Assembly: GCF_963678975.1 (NCBI RefSeq)
Contig: NC_089281.1
Coordinates: 28,045,151 to 28,109,150, forward strand
Length of the DNA: 64,000 nt
Reading direction: 5' to 3'
Origin: Dysidea avara
Taxonomy: Eukaryota; Porifera; Demospongiae; Dictyoceratida; Dysideidae
Shown piece after piece: positions 50,400 through 60,294 of this stretch; position 1 is the stretch's first letter, and each line of letters opens with the position of its first letter. The notes under the pieces were generated by a model. The model made no database searches. It saw only the letters and a program-made list of their open reading frames with translations, and was not told the origin of the DNA. The translations under genes and the position numbers were made by a program.

Positions 50400-51840
50400 C
50401 TATATACACTTGCTACCATGCAAACACACATTCTTGCTTTTTTGAAAACAAAAGTTAGGTTGTAATATTGGAAAGTGTGAATTGGCTTTTTTTTCAAATT
50501 GCCTCAATATTTTGAAAGTGCATTCAGCAGCAGCGTCTAAGCAAACTAATAATCTGCATCAATGTTTGAGCCACAAGTGGCTATAGCTCATTAGACACAC
50601 TATACTACATAAGATGACTATGGCATTTAAGCATTTGCTCTGCAACCTTTCTTGCATGGGTATACATATCTGTATTATTACTATGTGGCATATTAAGCCA
50701 CAAAGCCACCACCGCTTTAGAACAGATAGTCTTGATGCAATGTTAGTAGTAAACTAGTTTGCATGGAGGTCTGAAGTAACCACATAGACAATTCAGTCTG
50801 TTTTCTGCTTTGCATTTCAGGTATCTCCACTATAACCAGGTACATAGATTTGTTTGCTGAGTCTCAGAGATATACTGTATGTTTCCATGTGCATCTTTTT
50901 GAATCTTGAGTTGCCTTGTACACTGTCTATTCATGTGACACTCTGTAATCATTTCATCTAAAATAGCATGTGGGTGAGGTTGCAATCAATTACTACACTA
51001 CCCATGACATGCAGTAGCTGAATGTACTTTTAAAAACTCAAAAAATGCTTGCAAACTAAACTCCCCAGCATGATAGATTTCTAGATCATCAAAGTAATTA
51101 TGTCACATATAAATATTAGTGGAAGTACACCAAAAATGTGAACTGTTAGTCTGTTACAATATTTACTGTGCTAGCTACCATGAGATTGTCATGGTCCTTG
51201 CAAGGTTAAGGCAAAATAATTAGATTTACTGTATACACTGCATAAGCAACTTGCCAAAGGAAGCACTGCTTTCCTTACCCCTATATACTCTTAACATGCA
51301 GCAAGCCAGGGAGTGCATGGGGATAGGGTAACTTTAGAAATTACACAGTGAAGTTTGAATAATGCAGCAATTTGGATGCCATTCTGTGGTCTGGGGGTCA
51401 TACTCCCCTAGAATATTTTAGATTATAGAAGGTCTGTTATAACATTTTAGACCATTTTTATACTGTGTTTTTACAGATAAATTATTAGCTATACAGCTTA
51501 TTAAAGGAGATATAATACAATATAATTGTTAATGGTCGACTGCTCTATTATAGTTTTTTTTTGTTACAAACAGTGACCAATAATAATGGGGGTGTGGCAC
51601 CCCTTCCAAAAATGGTCCAAATGCTGAACCTTCAGAAAACAATTGGTGCCTTTATCCATTTTGTGAAATCAATTTTCAATTGCCTGAATAACAGTTTCTG
51701 GAAATAATAGACGAAGGTATCAGATCAAAATACTCTAATAGAACAGTCAACTACCCTAATAGAACATCCTTAGTTTGTATTTTTTGTAAGTTACTTAGTT
51801 TATTTGGACCAACATAGTAAAAATAGTATCTCATATTGTG
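50400..51840. other. Intergenic stretch without recognised gene
   Basis: AT-rich and without long reading frames. It contains one copy of the TACTCTAATAGAACAGTCA box pair at 51730-51765. Nothing else is supported. Confidence 0.4.
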
Positions 51841-51955
51841 CTATAAGTCCTGACTTTTTCATGGGCATGCCCCCAGACCCCCAGAATAGCATCCATGTTC
51901 AAACATATCAGCTCCACCTCTTAACTTTTTAGTCTGTTCCTGATACTGTGCCGGC
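51840..51955. repeat. Dispersed repeat family C, copy 2
   Basis: Matches 48995-49125: GGGCATGCCCCCAGACCCCC, CAGAATAGCATCCATGTT, CCACCTCTTAACTTTTTAG. In both copies the CTAATAGAACAGTCA-type box lies upstream. Confidence 0.7.
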
Positions 51956-52139
51956 AGCCTATATCTATCAATTCCAAATGTATGCTTTAAAATTAATATC
52001 AGCTTTAAATTTTATTTAGTGGAAACTGTTACCAGTTAGTAATTTTCTAAAACTCCTATAATTATATAAGTATGGAAGCAACAGAAAACCTGTCACAAAA
52101 TTCCTGGAGCTGCCTTTGTAGTTTGTACACAAGTATACA

Positions 52140-52620
52140 TTTAAAAAAAAAAGAAATTATGCATGCTACAAAGAAAAAATGCAATATTATACTCAGGGAA
52201 GCAAATTAAACCAATACACCATTGATTTTCTTCTTTGCTTCTTCACAGAGAGGTTGAATGCCTTTTTGTTTCATTTCTATAGCCATAATGATATGCATGT
52301 CATGTTGGAAAACAAGATCGTCATCATTTCTTATTTATAAAGTGACTACAAGGCTATAACATGCTATCTTGGTGCATATGACAATTCATATCTGCATGAA
52401 ACATATTTGAAGCCTAATTTATTACAAGTATTCAACCATTACTAAGTGGACAATAAAGTTTTATTTCCTCTTCCTGTCCTTCTGCCATCTCTATACGGTC
52501 TATTTCAAGTAATTAAAGCATTAGAGTCACCAACATACTGTAGAACTCATCAATGCTAGCCACCAACCAGCAGTGACATACAGCATAAAAGCATTGATCA
52601 CAGGCATCTTGTAAAAAGAA
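52140..52620. repeat. Dispersed repeat family B, copy 2
   Basis: Diverged copy of 24780-25260, recognised by AAATTATGCATGCTACA, TTTCATTTCTATAGCC and ACTACAAGGCTATAACATG in the same order. Confidence 0.5.
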
Positions 52621-54005
52621 ATTTGCATAATAGTATGTGGTCAGATCTAGAGTCTGCTACATACTCATTACATACAGTAACAGTGCTGTATCTTCCATAT
52701 AGCACTAATGGAATTATAAAACAACCTTATCTGTTTGATCTTTCCATGTAAGTTAAATGCATGTAATAGAAGTTAACCTACTTGCAGTTACCATTAAACA
52801 TGCATGTTAATATCACTACGTTTGGCCTCCCCATGTTACATATTAAACTCTGCTGCATTCACATAATATTATGTAGTTTTTCTTGACAACTATTGTAACT
52901 AGCTATCCATTGCTGTACAATCATTATTTCATGCACTGCGAACATGCCATGGTACTTATCACAACATTTTTCATGGAATATTTCCATCCTGTTTGGCTTT
53001 TGGATACCCAAAGCATTAATTTTGAAATACTTTTATAATAGCAATATAATTGTATAGCTCTATACTGACATTCCACACAGTTGTATAATGTTGCATAGAC
53101 TATTTCACTTGCAAGTAAGGAAACTTAATGGTGCATGCATGCACGTAAAGGAACCAAACTGTACAAAATTACCATTAGCATATAGTTGGTTGATAGCAGC
53201 TATTAAAATGTGCAGCAACAAGTGCTAGAAAAGCATGATGCTGGAATCAGTTATTGATTAACAAATAGAAACATTCTACTAGTTACAAAATTTACCATGG
53301 TGCAACTACTTCCTCCTTAAGGCCACCATTGTTATATTTCTTGTTTCCCATCTCTAGGTGCAGCAAAAAACTGATGCAGGTGGGAAGTGATTATTGTTTT
53401 ATTCACTTGATTTTGTATGTGACTGCTGTATTAGAGTATTTCAATCTTGCAAGGTGCAAGGCTACGTGTGAAACAAAAGTGGAGGGACTCCAACTTATTA
53501 TATAGTACCCTATACTGCTATGTTAACATGCATAGTCAATGTATTTACCTGAACACTTGGTCATTCTGTATCTCCCTATGTCAAAAAAACCAGTGTTATA
53601 TGATCTTATAGCTATATAAGTCCTTGAAATTAGGTTAGGTAATCCTAAGGCTGCATGCAGCACATGTTGCTGCAGACCTTCAGTGTAAAGCATTGATACA
53701 ATACAATAATACAATATATAATTAATAATTAAAATTTGGTGTGGCTACATAAAAATTGGGAAATATTCTTTTCACAACCCTTGAATAACTTAGTTGTTAT
53801 GGATGTGTGATTATAAACCTAATGTTGACAATATTCAATTCATGGTATATACAAAAGTATGAGAGAGTAAAACATCATTAAGATGTCAAAAACACATACA
53901 ATTACAATTACATATACCTCAGACACATGTGACTATATATACTGATATATATAGGCATGCATATAGCAAGGAAGCTATAAAAATGAAATATAGTTACAGT
54001 AGTAC
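52621..54005. other. Intergenic stretch without recognised gene
   Basis: AT-rich and featureless except for an inverted copy of the dispersed box at 53420-53443 (complement GAAATACTCTAATACAGCAG). Confidence 0.4.

Positions 54006-54041
<36 letters not shown>
54006..54041. repeat. (AC)n microsatellite
   Basis: An uninterrupted AC run of about 36 bases. Confidence 0.93.
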
Positions 54042-54043
<2 letters not shown>

Positions 54044-54299
54044 AACAAACAAGCAAGAAAGACAAATTAAATGCTCCAATCAGCACAATAACATGCCAAA
54101 AAGATTCGTTGAGAACAACTGATTGCTTTATGAGCAGCAGTATCCAGTATAGTTCTACAAATAGCTGCATGCAGACTGTTGAATTACTGCTTGTAGGGCC
54201 CTTATGGAGTCTGAAAGATAATGACCCAAGCAACTGATTTCAATAGTGGAGTACTAAGAGACATAACCTAGGTGATCTAACTCTGAGATTAATTTTTAA

Positions 54300-55417
54300 G
54301 GGTGCTCGCTGATATTTGAAGCCGTTTAAGTGCCAGCCCAGAAACCACATTCGGCTGTTACATCATAATTGGCATTACTACGCATACTTGTAGTATCCGT
54401 GTTAAGCGCCTGTGTTTTGCGCCAGAGAACACAAGGAAGAGCAGCATGGTTTTTACTTTAAAATCGTCGCTGAAGTGTTAGCAAATGATTGTCTGTGGAT
54501 CAAGAGTTACACTAGCGTGAATTAGTCTAAAAGTAAGTGTTATTATAAGGCGACAAGTGTGAACGCATGTTTCGCTTGTAGCTAACATGCGTTCGTGCCT
54601 TGTTTTCTCGAGTGATAGGGTATGCTGGTAGTTTGTATTGTAATTGTAAGCTGCTTATGTAGGGGACTATGTTACCAGCTGGAATCACAAGGCGTTACAA
54701 GCTGCTGATGATGGCGTGCCTAGCGTAACCTAATGAAGAGCGGCTTGCTGGAGACTCCAGGCGTAGCAAGAAGCTGTTCCCGTGTGTGAAGAAGAGAAAA
54801 CAGAGCTTCTTTGTGTTTTGAACAGCGTTTATGACATGTTATTTTGAAAAGTTGGTGATTGCGGTTAATAGGAATTTGTGTGGTTATTATATCAATAATG
54901 TTGGGCGCACGCAATCTTTGCACATGTTTACTAAAAATAAAACTAGTTTTTGAGTGATAGCCGTAAAAGCTTCAAATTTTGCACGGAGATAGGCAGATAA
55001 ATTCTCTACAGGACTATGAAAAGATTTTGTCCGTAGCACTATGGCTTCGCGAGTAATGGCGATGGAAACACGAGGGTTTGGTTAGTGAAACACACTTTCA
55101 GGGCTTACTTATTATCAATGTAAGCTATGGATTAATACTTTTCATAGATATGTGAGTTGTAACCTTTAGTATATTTAGCGCAATTTCCAGCGCTCTAGTG
55201 GTAAAGATGAAGGACTAGTTTCGATTTAAGCGCTCTGGAAAGAATTTCACGTAGCTATAGAACGGTAAAGGCTAGTGAAATTCTGTTTGGTTTGTGTTGA
55301 AGAGAAGGGGAACCACTACCAATATAAGTACCATATGGATTCATTTTACACGTTGTCTGGTTATAAGAGGCAGTACAAAATCACGCATTGTATGGCTTCA
55401 AATATCCGCGAGCACCC
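54300..55417. mobile_element. 1.1 kb TTAA-flanked TIR element
   Basis: TTAA at 54296-54299 and TTAA at 55418-55421 flank ends reading GGGTGCTCGC(T/G)GATATT from both sides; the TIRs agree at 23 of the first 24 bases. TTAA duplications mark piggyBac-like (and some Kolobok) elements. The interior is GC-richer than its surroundings but has no reading frame above about 70 codons, so it is non-autonomous. Confidence 0.85.
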
Positions 55418-55919
55418 TTAATAGTTAATTAGTATTCAATCTTGCTGTACTTGTGTTCATGAGTGGTGTGGAGGTATTCTACAGAATTAACTGGACATGT
55501 AAGCTCCATTAGTTGGATCTCACACCTTGCTCACTAAAAATTGCAATATCAGGGCGATATGAAGTAGTCTAGAAGACTCTAGATAGATGATGGAATGATT
55601 GCTAAAGAAGCATATATATATATAGCTCTGTAACCATTGATATCAACAAAAACAGAGTATCACCACAGTATTTCTGGGTAAACAAAACAAGACTTCGTCA
55701 TGCTGGTAGGTGTATTATACCTTGCTGAAGTGCAATGGGATGGCCATTCAAAATACATGCAGATGTTATTCGAACAGAATTACAAAGTTGACTAGTAGAA
55801 CTGGTCTGAATTTGCCAACATATATTCATTGGGGTTGGAAGAGTATCAGCGGAGGCCCTCATGCAGGATGAATGATAGTTGTCCAGGATGCAAACTAAGT
55901 AACAGTCTGTTCCATATAC

Positions 55920-56560
55920 TTTACTCATGCAAATATCTACTCTGTGGAGGACTGCTTGACTCCTTAACACAGTGGGTACACAAGTGGTTAATGACCTTTA
56001 ATCCAATAAAATGCGAATAACAAACACTCATATGCATATACTATTCACTTATACCACATTGACAACTCCACAATCCAAGAAGTTACTCATGTTAAATATC
56101 TAGGTGTAGTCATTGATCAACATCTTAACTGGAACAAACACATAAAACAAGTTGCTAGTAAAGCCACCAGAATTAATGCGTTTCTTATATCGTAATCTTT
56201 ATCAATACCCTCCTACAGTTAAATGTAACATTTACAAAGAAATAGTTCACCTTATTATAGAGTACGTTTCCACAGTCTGGGACCCACACACATGCGTTAT
56301 TGTTAACATATCAATCAATTAGAAGGTGTACAGAGATCTGCTGTAAGAATTGATGCATTATATAAAGACTTTTCTAGTGCTTCCACATGCATGCAATGTC
56401 TTAATCTACCCACCCTGCATAGCAGAAGAAACAAATTAAAATTGCAAGTGCTGTATAAAATCATTTATCATTTAGTTGATATTCCAGATGATTGTTTAAC
56501 TCCCGTTTCCTTCTTTCTACAAAGTGGCTATATACTTGAGTGGACAGTTTTAAAATTTCT
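55920..56560 (+). pseudogene. Second decayed LINE reverse transcriptase fragment
   Basis: Frames read LLDSLTQWVHKWLMTFNPIK and, after a shift, HVKYLGVVIDQHLNWNKHIK followed by QVASKATRINAFL and EYVSTVWDPHT, the typical region between the palm and the C-terminus of a CR1/Jockey-type reverse transcriptase. There are several stops and shifts. Sequence divergence from the copy at 42955 suggests a different LINE family. Confidence 0.8.
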
Positions 56561-57040
56561 TTGGTGATTAAACTATAAGGCCATCATACAGTACGATAGT
56601 ACTGTATAGTAGGGACATCGAAGGTGTGGGGGCGATCCGTGATATAATATAACCCAAAAACCTGCCGCAATTTTTCCTCACAACAACATGACAGTATTGG
56701 TTGGGTAAAACCAAGCCCAAAAGTGTCTTCAGATCGACCCAAAACGTTTCCGTCAAGTTGCTACAGAATTTTAATTTAGTCAATGGAATTTTCTACTGCC
56801 TGCCTGCCTGACGCCTTCAGTCAAGCATAATGGAAAACTGGCTACAGCTACAGCCCTAATTCTTTCGCAGAAATGTTTCTAGATCACTTAAGAAAAAACC
56901 TTTGGTATATTGATAAACATACAATGCTTTCGCTATTGTCTTACCTTTTATCCTTCTTTACCATGCATGGCATGGCCATCAGTCAAGGTTCTACCGCTGA
57001 GTGTTAACAGACTACAGTACTGCTTCCATCTACCAGTGTA

Positions 57041-57241
57041 CCGTACAGCGTAATAATTTAATGAGGGGAAATTTTGACGAATTTATATAATTCGTCAAAT
57101 TTTTCCTTGTCAAATCTTACGTGACTGGTTAATTACAATACTGAAGTCAGTACATTCGTCAAAATTTTCCTCATAAATATTTGAAATGAGTGAATTCGTC
57201 AGAGTCAAAATTTTCCGCTGTCAAATTATTACGCTGTACGG
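57041..57241. mobile_element. 201-base TA-flanked MITE nested in repeat A
   Basis: The ends read CCGTACAGCGTAATAATTT from both sides, with TA at 57039-57040 and at 57242-57243. Copy 1 of the host repeat has GAGTGTATATTGCATC at about 23600, the uninterrupted site. Inside are AAATTTTGACGAA words shared with 27125-27312. Confidence 0.93.
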
Positions 57242-57258
57242 TATATTGCATCAAACTA

Positions 57259-57381
57259 CCGGGAATTTCAGTTCCGTTTGAAAATTATACTGTTTGCATG
57301 ATGATGTCAACATGTTTGAAACAACGTGATTACATCATGATGCAAAAGATCCTTGTTTTCAAACGGAACTGAAATCCCCGA
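57259..57381. mobile_element. TA-flanked foldback MITE (first of a tandem pair)
   Basis: Ends CCGGGAATTTCAGTTCCGTT and its complement. The interior is also palindromic (GCATGATGATGT facing ACATCATGATGC). TA precedes it at 57257-57258 and follows it at 57382-57383. Confidence 0.85.
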
Positions 57382-57383
57382 TA

Positions 57384-57532
57384 CCGGGAATTTCAGTTCT
57401 GTTTGAAAATTATACTGTTTTCGTGATGACGTCACCCGGTTCAAAACAACATGATTACATCATCACGCAAAACGCCTGTTTTCTTTATTTTCTTTTTTTT
57501 TTTTTTTGTTTTCAAACACTGAAATCTCCAGA
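57384..57532. mobile_element. TA-flanked foldback MITE (second of a tandem pair)
   Basis: Same ends as its neighbour (CCGGGAATTTCAGTTCTGTT), sharing the single TA between them; a T-rich run of about 17 near the right end has expanded. TA follows at 57533-57534. Confidence 0.82.
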
Positions 57533-58067
57533 TACACGTGGTCGCCAGGTGCACGAAACTATTTCGAACACGCGTACGTGACGTGCTGTTGGTATCGACT
57601 CGCGGCGAACTATATAGCAATATGTAAGTCAATAAATATAGTTTATTTAGTAACAATGTCGGGTCATCCAGGTATCGCTTTACAGAATATTCGGGTCTGA
57701 CCCCACTTGCTAAACTAAATGTGGACGTGTTACTCACGTTATAGCATAGCCCTGCTTCTTTCGTGAGCCACGTACCACACGTCATAGCGTATCCCTGCTT
57801 ATTTCGTGAGTCACACCCACTTACGTAAATTACTGTCTGTATACATATGGTAGCCACGCCCATTCATCAGTCTGTAGGTATGCACGAATCCATGTCCATT
57901 ATTGTCTGCAGGCTTATGTAGAGCCACGCCCACTGACCAGTTGTTATTGTATGAGTCATAATCTAGTATAATAGTTCTGTGATTAGCTAACTCTTAAAGT
58001 ACTGTGACTGGTTTTGTGAAAAGCAAGCTATTTTGTGGTCATGAACTTTCAAAAAAACTTAACAAAC

Positions 58068-58367
58068 AAGTATAAGAAAAAATTAGGAATTTTAAATTAG
58101 AGTAGGGACAGTGTATAGTGCTGCAATAAAAAGTACTGAAATGGCAAGCTGGATTGTAGTACGTAATGTCCAAATACTGTAAAACAATAAGAAGTGAATA
58201 TCCCTACTGTGCATTGAGTGTAGCACAGTAGGGATATTCATTTATTATTGTTTTACAGTATTTGGACATTACGTACTACAATCCAGCTTGCCGTTTCAGT
58301 ACTTTTTATTGCAGCACTATACACTGTCCCTACTCTAATTTAAAATTCCTAATTTTTTCTTATACTT
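58068..58367. mobile_element. 300-base near-perfect palindrome
   Basis: Arms 58068-58213 and 58222-58367 are almost exact reverse complements over about 143 bases, with only a few changes (AAATGGCAAG against AAACGGCAAG in the same strand sense). The ends read AAGTATAAGAAAAAATTAGG. A diverged relative is at 19050-19310. The low divergence between arms suggests recent insertion or ongoing arm correction. Confidence 0.9.
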
Positions 58368-58813
58368 ATTATTAAATTCCTTAATTGTTTCCCGTCACCG
58401 CCTGCATCAATTTTTAGGTACCTACATCAAATTTTAATTATTTGATTATAGATCACGTGAATGCACTATTTCATGATATAAGCAGGCACAGAATGACCAA
58501 ATTGTAAGGTAAATGCATTAGTTCTACATATATAATCATACTCGCTGAGCAGAAAGGTAGAAGTCCCACAACTCTTGGTCAACAGGGTGTGTGGGAGCCG
58601 GTACATTCCTGGCAGCCTTCAAGGTCGAGATACTCTAATAGAGCAGTCAGAGACTGAAATATAACAAGAGTAATGTGTATAATTAATAATCAATAATCAC
58701 CTCCCACCCGCATCCGAGTCAGATTTTGTTCCATTGGGTGACAGGAAACAAGCAATGTAATAATGGTGGCCTAACAATCTACCCCAGAACATTGTTATGC
58801 TCCCACATACACT

Positions 58814-59656
58814 CAGTGGCGGATGTAGGATTTTAAAAAGGGGGTTTCTGAAAGCTGGTATAGCTATAGCTGAATAAGGCATGCATCTGATAACAGTTCT
58901 CCGGAAATTTTTGAGATTTTAGAAGCTCTGAAATCAGATTTTAGGCTATTTTTAGTTAGCAATTACAATAAATCCCAGGGGCGGATCCAGGGGGGTTCAA
59001 AGGGTTCCATGGAACCCCCCTTTTGAAAGAGCCTCTCAGTCTTACTCGAGATACTCTAATAGAGCAATCACAGTAATCGGTTTGAGCAGCAGTGTAGCAA
59101 GCTATGTATGTAGTTATAAATAAGGAAATATAGTTGGTGAGGACATCTATGGTGAGGGGCAGCTATGTCAGCAGGTGATGACATTTTTTTTTTTTTTTGT
59201 CTTCAACTTACAGCTAGACTGAAGTTGCAATTCCAAAGTGGAACCCCCCTTTTTAAAAGTCTGGATCCGCCCCTGAATCCAATACAAAAATAAATAAATA
59301 AATCCAATACTTTAAACTGTAAATACTATAGCTAACTATAAAGTAAATATACATTTTTAAATAATATATAGCTAGTGACTAGCTACAAACTGTAGCTTTG
59401 ATTGCCCTATTAGAGTATCTCAATCGTTTTTAATGTAGTGGGAGATGAAAAGTGAAGTATTGCTGAGGGTTTAATAGCTGTAAATGGTGTTAGTTAAGTG
59501 CAACCGCATGCATGCTACTGAACTACGGTGGCATATATTATCTATGGTATATATGACAAATTGTCAGTACAACAATGTTTATGTATTTATACTGCCACTG
59601 AGCTAATTTTAAAAGGGGGTTTCTGGGGTTTCGACACCCATCTAGACCCGCCACTG
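58814..59656. mobile_element. Outer element carrying a nested MITE (tentative)
   Basis: CAGTGGCGGAT.TAG at the left and CTAGACCCGCCACTG at the right could be the two ends of one element interrupted by the 58976-59275 MITE. However GGGGGTTTCTG appears near both ends in the same direction, which an ordinary TIR pair would not show, so two adjacent fragments are equally possible. Confidence 0.4.
58976..59275. mobile_element. 300-base MITE with CAGGGGCGGATCCAG ends
   Basis: Perfect 15-base TIRs, 58976-58990 and 59261-59275. AATCC directly precedes and directly follows. hAT elements with similar ends normally make 8-base duplications; here I can support only 5 bases. The interior holds one copy of the GAGATACTCTAATAGAGCA box and a T-run. 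Confidence 0.85.
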
Positions 59657-59686
59657 ATGAGTTTTGTAATGATTTGGACACTTTTA

Positions 59687-60158
59687 CCGGGGTTTTCAAG
59701 TCCGTTGTCCTATTATAATTGCGCATGCGCCGAGGCATGCGCTAAAAACCTACTAACCGAAGGGCCATTCACTGGTGATAAAGGAGTCACAACAACACAT
59801 TGAGTAATAGTTTTACCACATTTACAATCATCCATCATGATAGGGCACACACAGTTACCTGATCTCACTTGAATCTGCCATTTCTTTCACACTGCTAAGC
59901 GCATGCGCCAAAATACATACTGCTGATTGCACGAATCTTTAAAAATTGCGTGACGCATGCGTTTATGCGCACACAAGAATTGAAATGTTTTGTTTCGCGG
60001 AACAAGTTGCTTACATTGGGAATCTTAGTCCCCGACATCAGCAACCTATTCCGTGAAACAAAATGCTTTTAAATCTTGTGTGCGCACACACGCATGCGTC
60101 ACGCAATTTTTAAAGTTTCGTGCAATCAGCAGTAGGACAACGGACTTGAAAACCCCGG
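59687..60158. mobile_element. 472-base TA-flanked TIR element upstream of the TRIM-NHL gene
   Basis: The ends CCGGGGTTTTCAAGTCCGTT and the exact complement (28 bases including the TA) lie at 59685-59712 and 60133-60160; TA flanks both sides. The right half is also a foldback: 59918-60012 pairs with 60040-60134. It carries two exact GCGCATGCGC words (59721-59730 and 59899-59908). It ends 136 bases before the TRIM-NHL start codon. Confidence 0.88.
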
Positions 60159-60294
60159 TACGGTAATTCCAGTGAACACGCATGCGCAGCCACACGTATT
60201 TCACACACACCCGATTTCGCACGAAATTGCAAGAAGTGCTGAGAACCCTGTACCTCGCCCTGTACGGATATTCAAAGCTTGTGATTAGAAGACT
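60159..60294 (+). promoter_or_regulatory. Proximal promoter and leader of the TRIM-NHL gene
   Basis: Between the TIR element and the ATG there are 136 bases. They include CGCATGCGCA at 60179-60188, a strong NRF1-type word, and no TATA box. The start context is GACTATGG. Confidence 0.5.

Larger units (their letters stand above)
56583..57710. repeat. Dispersed repeat family A, copy 2 (with nested insertions)
   Basis: Matches 23158-23830 from TACAGTACGATAGTACTGTA to TCGGGTCTGACCC. Between the blocks ending CCAGTGTA and beginning CACGTGG it carries about 490 extra bases, made of one TA-flanked MITE (57041-57241) and two foldbacks (57259-57381, 57384-57532). Confidence 0.8.
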
